Program-made: the position numbers and the translations under genes
In this document: piece after piece, positions 17,838-27,136 of the stretch
Layout: each line of letters opens with the position of its first letter
How positions within the stretch are numbered: the stretch's first letter is position 1
Notes under the pieces: generated by a model
What the model was told of the DNA's origin: nothing
What the model saw: the letters and a program-made list of their open reading frames with translations, nothing else
The model's database searches: none
From: Nostoc favosum CHAB5714
GTDB lineage: Bacteria > Cyanobacteriota > Cyanobacteriia > Cyanobacteriales > Nostocaceae
NCBI RefSeq assembly: GCF_020829495.1
Contig: NZ_JAIVFQ010000022.1
Coordinates: 29,449-93,448 of the forward strand
DNA: 64,000 nt
Reading direction: 5' to 3'

Positions 17838-19025
17838 TTACAACGTTTTCTCTAAACTGAAGACTGGCTTTTGTTGTCCACGTTTCCGCAATGTGAAAGT
17901 AGCAGCCCCAAATCCGAGCAATGCTAAACCCAATGCTGAACTAGGTTCTGGCACTTGCTTTCTACCCTCTACATTTAACACTTGAACGCGACCTTGGAAG
18001 AAATCGCCCACATAAAGCTTGCCATCTTTGAGGGTTGTGCCACCCGTCCAGTTAAATCTGCCGGGAGTGAGGTCGAGGGGGTTGCCAAAAGGAGGGCCAG
18101 TTAATGCTGGAGGCGGTACAGGGTTACCTGATGCATCTAGGGCTGGTTGACCGAAGGAAGTCAAGAAGTTACCGTTTTTATCAAACACCTGTACGCGGCT
18201 GTTGATAGAATCCGCTACATAAATATTCTCTTCTTCGTCCACTTCGATGCCAATTGGCTGAAGAAACTGTCCAGGTTCGCTACCTGCTGAACCAAATGCC
18301 AACAGAGGGTTACCATTTGGATCGAGTACTTGAACGCGGTTGTTATACTGGTCAGCGACAAAGATATTTCCACTAACTGGGGAAATTCTTACACCTGCTA
18401 CACCTTGGAATTCCCCAGGTGCAGTGCCAATAGTACCACCAATGACACCAATTGGCTGTCCGTCTGGTGTGAATTTAAGGATCCTTTCGCCGTTAAAATC
18501 ACCTACGTAAACGTTGCCAGTTTTGTCAAATGTTAGACCAGATGGGCCAAAGAAAATCCTATCATTTACGCGAGGGGTAAAATCTCCGTTTGCAAAGGAT
18601 CTAATAAAGTTACCCTGAGGATCGAATTGATTGATACGGTTGTTGTAAACATCACCTGAATACAGATCCCCTGTTACGGGATTAAAGTCTACAGTTGTTG
18701 GCTCGTCAAACTGTCCGGGTCCTGTGCCGCCGGAGCCAATTGCTCCAATATACTGACCGCTAGGATTAAATATTTCAATTTTGTTACCGAGGTTGTAGTT
18801 AGGAGTACCATCCGCCGGGTTAATACCGCGTCCGTTAGCTATGAGGGTATTCCCTTGGCTATCCACCGCTATACCTTGGGGGACAAAAAGCTGCCCAGGG
18901 CCGAAGCCAGGTTCGCCGATACTTCTGTCGTAAGTTAATGTTACAGCCTTGGCTTGGGCTGCTGTTGCCAGCACCATGAATCCAGTACCGAGAATGCCGA
19001 TTGACAAATTTTTGAATAATCCCAT
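17838..19025 (-). CDS. scyF: Scytonemin cluster NHL-repeat protein ScyF
   Basis: A 395-residue secreted protein: signal peptide (residues 1-27, ending AAQAKA), then about five to six NHL-type beta-propeller repeats with the pattern PxGIAVDSQGN / NRVQVLDPNGN / GxxGxxPGQF. A PEP-CTERM tail follows (VPEPSSALGLALLG, hydrophobic helix, RKRGQQKP), which predicts exosortase-type processing at the cell surface. In N. punctiforme the equivalent gene is part of the scytonemin operon and its product is thought to act outside the cytoplasm; no catalytic residues are known. A 172-bp spacer separates it from scyE. Confidence 0.93.
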   Translation of the reverse strand: MGLFKNLSIGILGTGFMVLATAAQAKAVTLTYDRSIGEPGFGPGQLFVPQGIAVDSQGNTLIANGRGINPADGTPNYNLGNKIEIFNPSGQYIGAIGSGGTGPGQFDEPTTVDFNPVTGDLYSGDVYNNRINQFDPQGNFIRSFANGDFTPRVNDRIFFGPSGLTFDKTGNVYVGDFNGERILKFTPDGQPIGVIGGTIGTAPGEFQGVAGVRISPVSGNIFVADQYNNRVQVLDPNGNPLLAFGSAGSEPGQFLQPIGIEVDEEENIYVADSINSRVQVFDKNGNFLTSFGQPALDASGNPVPPPALTGPPFGNPLDLTPGRFNWTGGTTLKDGKLYVGDFFQGRVQVLNVEGRKQVPEPSSALGLALLGFGAATFTLRKRGQQKPVFSLEKTL

Positions 19026-19197
19026 GAGTTTGAAGTCCTGGTTATATGAGTGTATACTCTTTCCTAGACTAATTTTGTTCCCAGTCCCAGTTCGGGAACC
19101 CTAATATTCGGGCTGCTGCCTCCTGTTTGAAATGCAACTTTCTGTGTGAGGCAGCAGCCTATTCTCTAACTATTACCTGACACCAGGTAATGAGGAA

Positions 19198-20583
19198 TTA
19201 AACTATCTCTGCTTTAGGTAGTAACTCTTCACCCAACTTGTCTTGGCGTTTGCGCTTGGCGATCGCACCAGTTGCGCCTACACTAGCAAGTGCTAATAAG
19301 CCAAGTATTGAAGTAGGTTCGGGGACTCTTTCTGTAACGATACCATCCACCCGAACAACCGACCCTAGTTCTGGCCCAACACCGCGTTTGGTGATGTATA
19401 TTTGCCCGTCAGGGCCAATATCGATTCCAGCAGACGATTCCAGCCCTTCACCCGCAGCAACCAGGATTGTACGAGTTAGATCAGGAGCAACTTTGATTAG
19501 AGAACCAGGAAGGAACCGCAAGTCACCCTTCAACTGGGAGTCGTCGCCGAACTGTAACACCAGCAAATTGCCTTGATCATCAAAGGTTAAGTCAGTGATT
19601 TGCGTAAACCCATCCAGAAAAACTTCTGGGTTCCCATCCTCGCCGATGCGGAAGATCCGCGATTCATTTTCTGGATATGGAAAACCTGAATATTCGGCAA
19701 CGTACAAGGCTCCATCGGGGCCAATTGTGCCACCTGTAGGTACTGCTTGAATTGCTATGTTTCCTCCTGGAAGTATATCTATTAACCCTGGAGGCAATTC
19801 TTGCCCTGGTGGTAAAGGTGGCAATTTTGAAGCACTAAGGACTTTCTTGGGAATTCCAATTGCCTCAAACTCACTTCCGTCAAGTTTGATTTTGTAGGCG
19901 GCGTTTCCACCACCGTCAACGACATAAGCAGTATCGCCACTAACGGTCAAATCAAAGGGGTTGGTAACTACATCCCCACCGTCTGGGTTATTAGTGATTT
20001 CATATTTGCCGAAGTCGAAAATACTTTCCAGCTTTCCGGTATTCAAGTCAGCTTTGAAAAGCTGTGCTAAAAGCGGGGTATTCAGTACTTTATCGGGTGT
20101 AGATGGCGGGAAAGTAATAAGTTGCTGGTCTGGGATCGGGAAATTAGCACCAAGGTTAAGTGATTCTAGATCACGATTTCCTGGATAACCAGCAAACCCA
20201 GTTAGAAGATAAGCATTCCCCTGAGAGTCGAATTGTATGTCTTGAATACCAGCCCCTTGGTTGCCAGTAGGTTGCTCTGCTATAGATTCAAAGTTATTGA
20301 ATAGACGCTGTTTGGTGCCATCTGATGCAACTTTGACCAGCGAACCACTATTACCAGCACAGATAGGCTGAAACAGGGTACTCGGAGATGGTTGGCAATT
20401 TCCATTTCCTCCGATACCTGGCTCTGCTACGTAGAGACTGCCGTCAGGGCCAAAGCTAACAGCCCGTGCATTACTGACTCCATCGACAATTGTCGTTAGC
20501 GTTGCAGCTTGTACAGATGGTATTCCACAAATAGCAGCAAAACAAAATGTAACAGATGTAAGAGCAAATGACTTGAGTTTCAT
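19198..20583 (-). CDS. scyE: Scytonemin cluster protein ScyE
   Basis: A 461-residue secreted protein paralogous to ScyD. The signal peptide ends near SVQAA (residue 27). The body is a beta-propeller-like ScyD/ScyE domain (VSFGPDGSLYVAEPGIGG, IQFDSQGNAYLLTG, GPDGALYVAEYSGFPYP, LTFDDQGNLLVLQF, IGPDGQIYITKRG). The C-terminus has a PEP-CTERM signal (VPEPTSILGLLALAS, then KRKRQ). Deletion work in N. punctiforme places scyE in late scytonemin maturation in the periplasm. It is preceded by a 339-bp spacer, unusually long for this cluster. Confidence 0.93.
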   Translation of the reverse strand: MKLKSFALTSVTFCFAAICGIPSVQAATLTTIVDGVSNARAVSFGPDGSLYVAEPGIGGNGNCQPSPSTLFQPICAGNSGSLVKVASDGTKQRLFNNFESIAEQPTGNQGAGIQDIQFDSQGNAYLLTGFAGYPGNRDLESLNLGANFPIPDQQLITFPPSTPDKVLNTPLLAQLFKADLNTGKLESIFDFGKYEITNNPDGGDVVTNPFDLTVSGDTAYVVDGGGNAAYKIKLDGSEFEAIGIPKKVLSASKLPPLPPGQELPPGLIDILPGGNIAIQAVPTGGTIGPDGALYVAEYSGFPYPENESRIFRIGEDGNPEVFLDGFTQITDLTFDDQGNLLVLQFGDDSQLKGDLRFLPGSLIKVAPDLTRTILVAAGEGLESSAGIDIGPDGQIYITKRGVGPELGSVVRVDGIVTERVPEPTSILGLLALASVGATGAIAKRKRQDKLGEELLPKAEIV

Positions 20584-20922
20584 ACCTTTGGAGATTGAGA
20601 ATTAAATAAGTGGAAATTTTTATGGCTTTAAAGACAACGAATCTCAGTCTTTAAGAAATGCAGGGGAAATCCCCTTTTTGAGAGGCACTGATATTCAGTA
20701 AACCACAAACTTTAAAAACGAACGTAAAAATAAAAATTCCAGCCCTTATAAAGAAGCAGGTAAAAAGCATTGGTTTAACAGCTATCACCTGTATGTTGCT
20801 AGTGGCATCAGCTGAAATGCTCACTAATCGGTTGTTTTGTGGTATCCCTGCATTTAACTGAAATGTCCGCTTGTCTTGCCTTCTAAAAACTTTTTGGTTT
20901 ACTGATATTGGTTTGAAACTCT
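20584..20922. other. scyD-scyE spacer
   Basis: 339 bp with no ORF. A small hairpin (gggga / tcccc at 20663-20674) is the only structure seen; no copy of the scyA-type motif. Confidence 0.5.
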
Positions 20923-22203
20923 TTACTTGAGCGCCACAACTTTATCTATGAGTGGTTGGGTAGCTCTCTTCTTGTGCAACCAAGCAACGCCCAATGCACC
21001 GATCGCTAATATGCCTAAAGCAGAACTCGGTTCAGGGACAGATTTGATATTTTCAATTCTGAGAACTTGTCCAAGTCCAGGGCGATCGCCTCGGTTTGTG
21101 ACGTATACTGCACCATCAGCACCAATAGTCAAGGCGCTAGGCGACTCTAATCCATTCCCACTGATAAGAGTTGTGCGTGTCCCATCGGTAGCTATTTTGA
21201 TGACAGAACCATCAAAATCACCCTTCCAGGCTGACTGATTGGCGTACTGCAAAGCATATAAATTGCCCTCAGTATCAAATTCCAAGTCTGTGAGTTGGGT
21301 AAAACCATCTGCATAGACTGTTGGTTTTCCATCAGCGCCGACTCGATAGATTTTTGCCCCACCTTCAGGGAAAGGAAAACCAGTAAATTGGCTGACATAA
21401 TAAGCGCCATCAGGGCCTTTGGTCACACTGGAAGGTACTGGTTGAGTTGCAAACTGCGATCGCACCACTTCACCTTGAGATGGAACCTGTGCTGGTTCAT
21501 TAGATGGTGTACCGGAGGGTGGAAAGACGGGATTAGCTAATATGTCTTGGGGAAACGCAACTATCGCCTGCAAATTACTGCCACCAGTATTAACACTGAG
21601 TAAGTCGTTTGCACCGGCATCAACTGCAACTAAATTGTTGCCATCTATGACAAAACCCAAGGGATTGCTACCGACATCACCACTATCGGGATTATTGGCG
21701 AGTTCATAGTTAGCTAAATCGGCAATACTCGCCCAGGAATTGGTATTAAAGTCGGGAGCGATGATTTTACCGAGGTCAGTGTTACCTAAATTGCGATCGC
21801 GAAAGGCTGGATTAGCGCCATACCCAATTAGAATATAAGGTTTACCTTGAGCATCAAATTTGATATCACGAGGCCCGGCGGCTCCAGTACCATCTGGTAA
21901 TGCTAAGGAAGAAAGTCCTGTAAGTATGCGTTCGGTTTTACCATTCTCAATTTTGGTAACTGCCCCACTTGTGCCATAGCATAAGGAATCACCTTGACCG
22001 CTTGCTGGTGGAACACAACCTCCACTTCCCCCTATTCCCGCCTCTGTAACATAGAGATTACCATCAGGGCTAAAGCTCAGACCTCCGGCGTTATATAGAC
22101 CGTCGGCGATTACTGAAAAGGATGCAGCTGAGGCAGCTTTGATTCCAGAAAAAGCGGCAACACAAAAAGTGAGGATAGTAATGGTAAGTTGTTTCAGTTT
22201 CAT
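20923..22203 (-). CDS. scyD: Scytonemin cluster protein ScyD
   Basis: A 426-residue secreted protein related to ScyE, with the same ScyD/ScyE beta-propeller repeats (LSFSPDGNLYVTEAGIGG, IKFDAQGKPYILIG, GPDGAYYVSQFTGFPFP, LEFDTEGNLYALQY, IGADGAVYVTNRG). The signal peptide follows MKLKQL and ends near AASAA. The PEP-CTERM tail is VPEPSSALGILAIGALG then HKKRA. The frame is open to 22227, but those codons (MTNDNGQN) come from a TCATTTG heptamer array, so I chose the ATG at 22203. Family knowledge gives no enzymatic activity; it is likely an extracytoplasmic partner of ScyE and ScyF. Confidence 0.92.
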   Translation of the reverse strand: MKLKQLTITILTFCVAAFSGIKAASAASFSVIADGLYNAGGLSFSPDGNLYVTEAGIGGSGGCVPPASGQGDSLCYGTSGAVTKIENGKTERILTGLSSLALPDGTGAAGPRDIKFDAQGKPYILIGYGANPAFRDRNLGNTDLGKIIAPDFNTNSWASIADLANYELANNPDSGDVGSNPLGFVIDGNNLVAVDAGANDLLSVNTGGSNLQAIVAFPQDILANPVFPPSGTPSNEPAQVPSQGEVVRSQFATQPVPSSVTKGPDGAYYVSQFTGFPFPEGGAKIYRVGADGKPTVYADGFTQLTDLEFDTEGNLYALQYANQSAWKGDFDGSVIKIATDGTRTTLISGNGLESPSALTIGADGAVYVTNRGDRPGLGQVLRIENIKSVPEPSSALGILAIGALGVAWLHKKRATQPLIDKVVALK

Positions 22204-22209
22204 ATTTTG

Positions 22210-22280
22210 TCCATTGTCATTTGTCATTTGTCATTTGTTAGTTGACCAATGACCAATGACCAATGACTAATGACCAATGG
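22210..22280. repeat. STRR arrays (TCATTTG, CCAATGA) between scyC and scyD
   Basis: About three TCATTTG and five CCAATGA/CTAATGA heptamers, roughly complementary to each other. They encode the last residues of ScyC (AIGH) and its stop, and lie right before the scyD start. Confidence 0.85.
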
Positions 22281-23238
22281 CTAGTGATTCTGGAGTTTTT
22301 GGTAGATAGCTCATTCCCCGGTCAAATGATTTGAGGTTTCCAGCTTTGGCTTCGAGTAAACGTTTGATGTTCATGCTCTCAGCGCCAAAGTCTTCAATTT
22401 GAAGTTTGCCGTGGGTGACGGTTCCATCTGTTTTCCAGAATGTGATTCGATGCAGGATGAAACCTGAAGCTTCGGGGTCAGCGAATGCATAAGCGGTTGG
22501 GATGAGTAACGCTACAGAACGCTGATAATATTCGTAGTCTGGATAAAAATGTTCTTGTTCAAGCAAGTAGTATTTGCTCAGACTATGAACCCGGACGGAA
22601 ACTTTTACTTTCTGGTCATATTCATCTTTGAATTCACCGGAATCAGAGGTAATATCACCATTTGGTCGCAGTAGATGTGCCCACTCATCTACGTTTTTTA
22701 AGTCTTTTAAGTATTCAATGCCGATTTCAATTGGGGCATCAACATAGATTGTGTCAGTATCGATAAAGTGGCTACCTTTGGCTGCTGAGGTCAGACCAGC
22801 CTTGCGTTCCAAATTACCTTTGAGAGAACGACACTCCGAAGTATGTACCGTGTGAATTCCCTGCATAATCATCTGAGTTTGCCGTTTTGGATCGACAAAG
22901 CTCAACCAATGAAAGTATACGCCTTTTTCATCTGTTCCCGGCTCGATGTAGTCGGTGGGAAATAACAAAACAGGGTAAACCTGAAAATATTTCTGATACT
23001 CTAATCCGCAGTGCCACTCAATGCCGTAGAAAAGCGGATTTTCTAATTTTTTAACATGATAATAGAGGTTTTTGTGATAACCAGACGCAGTTCCGAGCCA
23101 GGTATCTTCGTCAATTTGCTCTTTCATCCGGCTATAAAGCGTCCATTCGTCTAAGTTTTTTAAACTACAAAGATACTCAAAGGCGCTCTCTGGTGAAGTA
23201 GCAATGTAAGCTGATGTTGCAAAGGTATTCTTTTCCAC
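22267..23238 (-). CDS. scyC: Scytonemin monomer cyclase ScyC
   Basis: A 323-residue protein made of two tandem SRPBCC/polyketide-cyclase-like halves (ATSPESAFEYLCSLKNLDEWTLYS and APIEIGIEYLKDLKNVDEWAHLLR each begin the same helix-turn). Its N. punctiforme counterpart cyclises and decarboxylates the ScyA coupling product to the cyclopentanone-indole monomer. The start is a GTG at 23238 preceded by a strong AAGGAG ribosome site. No signal peptide, so cytoplasmic like ScyA and ScyB. The C-terminal AIGH is encoded by the heptamer repeat. Only 25 bp separate it from scyB. Confidence 0.94.
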   Translation of the reverse strand: MEKNTFATSAYIATSPESAFEYLCSLKNLDEWTLYSRMKEQIDEDTWLGTASGYHKNLYYHVKKLENPLFYGIEWHCGLEYQKYFQVYPVLLFPTDYIEPGTDEKGVYFHWLSFVDPKRQTQMIMQGIHTVHTSECRSLKGNLERKAGLTSAAKGSHFIDTDTIYVDAPIEIGIEYLKDLKNVDEWAHLLRPNGDITSDSGEFKDEYDQKVKVSVRVHSLSKYYLLEQEHFYPDYEYYQRSVALLIPTAYAFADPEASGFILHRITFWKTDGTVTHGKLQIEDFGAESMNIKRLLEAKAGNLKSFDRGMSYLPKTPESLAIGH

Positions 23239-23263
23239 TTTTTACTCCTTAAGATAATAACAA

Positions 23264-24325
23264 TTAAGCTGCGATCGCTTTAGTCCTGTTTCGTTTACCG
23301 CTCTGAATCCGGTCTTCTGCCAATCGTTTAGCAGCATCGTTGGTAGTAACTCCCTGCTGTTTAGAAATATCAAAAATTGCTAGTAGTGTGTCATAAATGT
23401 TATGCACTTGCTTAAAAGCTTTTTCTTCGTCATAGCCAATCATTTCGTTGTAAACGTTGATTAACCCTCCAGCATTAATTACATAATCAGGGCTGTAAAG
23501 AATCCCTTTTTTGGCAAGCATTTGACTATGTAGTTGCTCATTCTCCAATTGATTATTAGCTGCACCAGCAATAATGGAAGCTTTTAAGAAAGGAATTGTA
23601 TGACTATTAAGAATTCCTCCTAAAGCGCAGGGAGCAAATATGTCTACATCAAGAGAGTAAATTTCGGCGGGTTCGACAATAGTTGCGCCAAAAAGCCGTT
23701 TTGCTTCTTCCGCTTTTACTGGATCTACATCGCTAACAAAAAGTTTGACATCATGCTCATGTAAGTGGCGGCAGAGGTTTTTACCTACATTTCCTAAACC
23801 TTGAACTGCAACTTTCATGCCATCAAGTCTTTTGCTTTGCCAACGAGACTCTACAGCAGCTTTAATTCCTAGAAAAACTCCTAGTGATGTTATGGGAGCA
23901 GGGCCACCAGATTTTTCTGATACCCCAACAACATGTTTTGTTTCTTGGCTGATTGTCCGCACATCGCCGGGGGTAATATTGACATCTTGTCCGGTAATAA
24001 AACGCCCATTCAAACTATCAACAAAACGTCCGTAAGCTCTTAACAGATCATCTGTTTTATTTTCAGGATTAGCGATAATGACTGCTTTCCCGCCACCAGC
24101 CGGGATGTTGGCACATGCAGCTTTATATGTCATCCCACGACTCAGACGAAGTGCATCTTTTAAAGCAGCTTCTTCGTTGACATAAGGCAAGAGTCTTGTA
24201 GCTCCCATCGCTGGGCCCAAGGTCGTGTCATGGATAGCAATAATCGCCTTAATTTCGGGATTTTTACCATGACAGAAGAGAACTTGTTCGTGACCCATTT
24301 CTCTAACAGTTTCAAATAGCAGCAT
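23264..24325 (-). CDS. scyB: Tryptophan dehydrogenase ScyB (Leu/Phe dehydrogenase family)
   Basis: A 353-residue member of the Glu/Leu/Phe/Val dehydrogenase family. In N. punctiforme the enzyme oxidatively deaminates tryptophan to indole-3-pyruvate using NAD. Visible landmarks: substrate region GPAMGATRLLPY, catalytic lysine in IPAGGGKAVI, GQDVNITPGD, dinucleotide fold VQGLGNVGKNLC and AGAANNQLE. I chose the ATG at 24325, which is spaced properly after GAGAGGTG; an in-frame GTG two codons upstream overlaps that site. It lies 271 bp after scyA and directly before scyC. Confidence 0.95.
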   Translation of the reverse strand: MLLFETVREMGHEQVLFCHGKNPEIKAIIAIHDTTLGPAMGATRLLPYVNEEAALKDALRLSRGMTYKAACANIPAGGGKAVIIANPENKTDDLLRAYGRFVDSLNGRFITGQDVNITPGDVRTISQETKHVVGVSEKSGGPAPITSLGVFLGIKAAVESRWQSKRLDGMKVAVQGLGNVGKNLCRHLHEHDVKLFVSDVDPVKAEEAKRLFGATIVEPAEIYSLDVDIFAPCALGGILNSHTIPFLKASIIAGAANNQLENEQLHSQMLAKKGILYSPDYVINAGGLINVYNEMIGYDEEKAFKQVHNIYDTLLAIFDISKQQGVTTNDAAKRLAEDRIQSGKRNRTKAIAA

Positions 24326-24596
24326 TTTCACCTCTCGATATTGTTTGGAATTGGTTAGAGAAAGTAATTTGCATTACAAAATGTAAAGATATAGACACAA
24401 AAACGCTCTGGAATATTAAGATAGGATGAAGTAAAGAAGCGTAATGTTCTAAAAAGCAAAAATTCCAGTTGATTGGGTATAGTTTTTTGGCTGGAATAAA
24501 GTTTTTACCACTTTTAAATTCATCCTTTGTCTTTTGCTGAATAGTTGAGATGTTTTAGTGTCTATAACAATTGAAAGAAATTGTCAGGTTTTAAAG

Positions 24597-26483
24597 TTAA
24601 ACCATTGGAAATGAAACTTGTTTGGCTGGATTTTTAGCCGAACTTGATTTAACTCCTTGTGCTGCTAAACTTTTATTACGTCCACCAGAGGGTGCTGGTC
24701 GATCAGCGTCAATCACTACATCGATTAGAAAGGGAACATTTGATGCGATCGCTTGTTTTAATGCTGATTCGATATCTGATTCTCTGAGGACTACAACCGC
24801 TTCTGCTCCCATACCACGAGCAATCATGGCGAAGTTTGTTGGTGGAAGTGTTGCATCTGCGCCCTTTAATCCCAAGATTTTCATCCCTTGATGGCACATG
24901 TTGTAACGCGCATCGTTGAGTACAATCCAGATTGCGGGAATTTTGTATTTCACGGCTGTGCTGATTTCGTTATTCATCAGCATTGCTCCATCGCCAACAA
25001 TCCCTACAGCCTTGCTATTGTTCGCCAGCGCTGCACCCAATACTCCTGTGACGGCGTGACCCATTGCGCCAACTCCGGTGCTGACTCGGTAACGATTGGC
25101 TTCGGAAAATTGGAGTAGATGAGTTGACCAAGTAAACGAGTTACCACATTCCGCCATTACTACGGCATCGGTATCTTCAACAATTATCTTTTGAATTGCT
25201 GCCATCAATACTTCTGGCCGCACTGGATAATCTACCTCTGGTGCAGGTTCAATTGCTTTGTGTTCTGGACGAGGTAGGGACAAAGTTGTGGAATCAGGAG
25301 CATCTGGTAATTGCTGCAACAACTCTTCCACAAAAGCTTTGATGTCAGACCGAACTCCGAAAGTTTCAACGTGTGGATAGGCTACACCCGGTACTTCGGG
25401 ATCAATATCTACATGGACAAAACCTCCTTTTGGAACTAGCGCCGAACTCCAGAAGGAAGTCGGTTCACCAAGGCGGGTTCCTAATACGAGTGTGCGTAGT
25501 GGAGGTTGCTGTTCCATATAAGTTAAGACGGAAGCATGACCACCTAAACCTGTGACACCCACAAACTGGGGATGATCTTCAGGGAAGATACCTTTAGCAC
25601 GGGGTGAGCACATGACGGCTGCTCCCGTTCTTTCAGCGAGTTCAATGATTTCCTCTGCTGCATCACGCGCACCGAAACCAACCCAGATGGCAAAAGGGCC
25701 AGATGATAATAACTCTACAGATTTAGCGATCGCTTGTTTTGAAGCAGTCATCGGAAACGGAGTAACATCTAGTTGAGGCAAGGATATATTCTCAACTAAA
25801 CTTGTCTGCACTGCGGTGGGAATGCTCAAATGAGCGACAAATCCGCCTGGTTGCGCCATAGCCAAAGCAAGTTTGCGGAAAATCTGCGGTAGTTGAGCCG
25901 CAGATTCAATAGTGATTGCATAGTTGAATAAGGCTCCTGGGGTAAAAATTCCCCCACTGGGCAATGTGTAAGTGCTGGTTTCTTGAATTGCCCAACGTCC
26001 ACGCTGCGGTGCTGAGGTGCAAGCCGACAGCAAAATCACCTTTGCACCTTCACCACGAGCCGCAAATAACCCGGTGAGGGCATTTGTGATCCCCGGCCCT
26101 GCTGTGGTAAAAACTACAGTAGGGCGGTTATTGGCAAAGTATGCTTCGGTCGCTGCAAATGCTGCTCCTGCTTCATGGCGGAAGTTCAACACGTCGATGC
26201 TGCTATTTGACAGCGCACCCCAAAGGCTTGCCATCGCACCACCTGCGACACCAAAAGCGTAGCTTACTCCCAAATTTACCAACATCTGAGCGATCGCATC
26301 GGCAACTGAGAGCGTTGGGGGTGTTTCGTCGTTTAAAAAAGGCTCAATTCCACCGTTATTCTCCGATTCATCAACCTGACGAGAAATGTCAGACACAGAT
26401 TCTACATATCTGTTTGCTGGAAATTCCTTGTATGGCTCAGTAGTGATGAGAGGAGAGTTTGAACCAGTATAGTTTTGACTCAT
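24597..26483 (-). CDS. scyA: ThDP-dependent acyloin synthase ScyA (acetolactate synthase-like)
   Basis: A 628-residue thiamin diphosphate enzyme that couples indole-3-pyruvate with 4-hydroxyphenylpyruvate, the committed scytonemin step. After an N-terminal extension of about 50 residues comes the Pyr domain with the catalytic glutamate in VLNFRHEAGAAFAATEAY, the central domain (WVGFGARDAAEEIIELA), and the PP domain with the ThDP motif GDGAMLMNNEISTAVKYKIPAIW ending NDARYN. First gene of the cluster, divergent from the regulatory two-component pair across 1.7 kb. ATG at 26483 preferred; an in-frame GTG at 26492 is possible. Neither has a good ribosome site. Confidence 0.95.
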   Translation of the reverse strand: MSQNYTGSNSPLITTEPYKEFPANRYVESVSDISRQVDESENNGGIEPFLNDETPPTLSVADAIAQMLVNLGVSYAFGVAGGAMASLWGALSNSSIDVLNFRHEAGAAFAATEAYFANNRPTVVFTTAGPGITNALTGLFAARGEGAKVILLSACTSAPQRGRWAIQETSTYTLPSGGIFTPGALFNYAITIESAAQLPQIFRKLALAMAQPGGFVAHLSIPTAVQTSLVENISLPQLDVTPFPMTASKQAIAKSVELLSSGPFAIWVGFGARDAAEEIIELAERTGAAVMCSPRAKGIFPEDHPQFVGVTGLGGHASVLTYMEQQPPLRTLVLGTRLGEPTSFWSSALVPKGGFVHVDIDPEVPGVAYPHVETFGVRSDIKAFVEELLQQLPDAPDSTTLSLPRPEHKAIEPAPEVDYPVRPEVLMAAIQKIIVEDTDAVVMAECGNSFTWSTHLLQFSEANRYRVSTGVGAMGHAVTGVLGAALANNSKAVGIVGDGAMLMNNEISTAVKYKIPAIWIVLNDARYNMCHQGMKILGLKGADATLPPTNFAMIARGMGAEAVVVLRESDIESALKQAIASNVPFLIDVVIDADRPAPSGGRNKSLAAQGVKSSSAKNPAKQVSFPMV

Positions 26484-26740
26484 TAGTTTCACGCAATTAC
26501 ATAAAATTACACAAAGGCTTTCTAGTTTACAATCACAGTGATGGCAATATTTAATACAAACGACTTTGTTGCTTTCACAGCTATGACCTAGCTTGGTCGT
26601 TCATAGAAACGGTTAATCGCTGCTGATTGATGCAAGTGATCGCACTACCAAAAATTTTTACCAAAAGCATACAGCAATCAATACTGTGCTTCTTGTGACC
26701 AGAATAAGGGACATAAAGACTGTTGTGCAATCAAATATTC

Positions 26741-26771
26741 TTTGATGAGGGTGTCAAATCTTTCGTTTTTA
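26741..26771 (-). promoter_or_regulatory. scyA-upstream 31-bp motif, copy R1
   Basis: tttgatgagg, one base, then tgtcaaatctttcgttttta. In gene direction it reads TTGACA followed by an AT-rich stretch, about 270 bp before scyA. The first ten bases are identical with R2. Confidence 0.65.
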
Positions 26772-26990
26772 CTATCATGATTACAGTGCTTAACTAGGTT
26801 GGCGGGGAAAAACTAAACCATATAAAGGGCTATAAACCAGCAAATAACCTTAATTCAAGCGCTTATCATAAACTTTACAAAACTCAATATAGTTAAGTTT
26901 AATAACGCTGCTCTAATTAATCAGCCTCTTGGGGATGTGCTTACTGGGTGATGGATACTATGATCAAAACCTATTTGCAATGAAAAATCT

Positions 26991-27021
26991 TTTGATGAGG
27001 CTGTCAATTCTTTCGCTTTTA
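26991..27021 (-). promoter_or_regulatory. scyA-upstream 31-bp motif, copy R2
   Basis: tttgatgagg, one base, then tgtcaattctttcgctttta. Begins exactly 250 bp after R1 in the same orientation. The flank aaaaatc is shared with R3, so conservation extends beyond 31 bp. Confidence 0.65.
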
Positions 27022-27136
27022 TCGTAATTGCGACATTTCCAAGTTAGTCATTCAGAAAGATTGATACATTGCGTAGGCGTAGCCCGCCGTAGGCATCGCT
27101 GTAAAAACACATTTCCAAATTTACAATAGAAAATCT

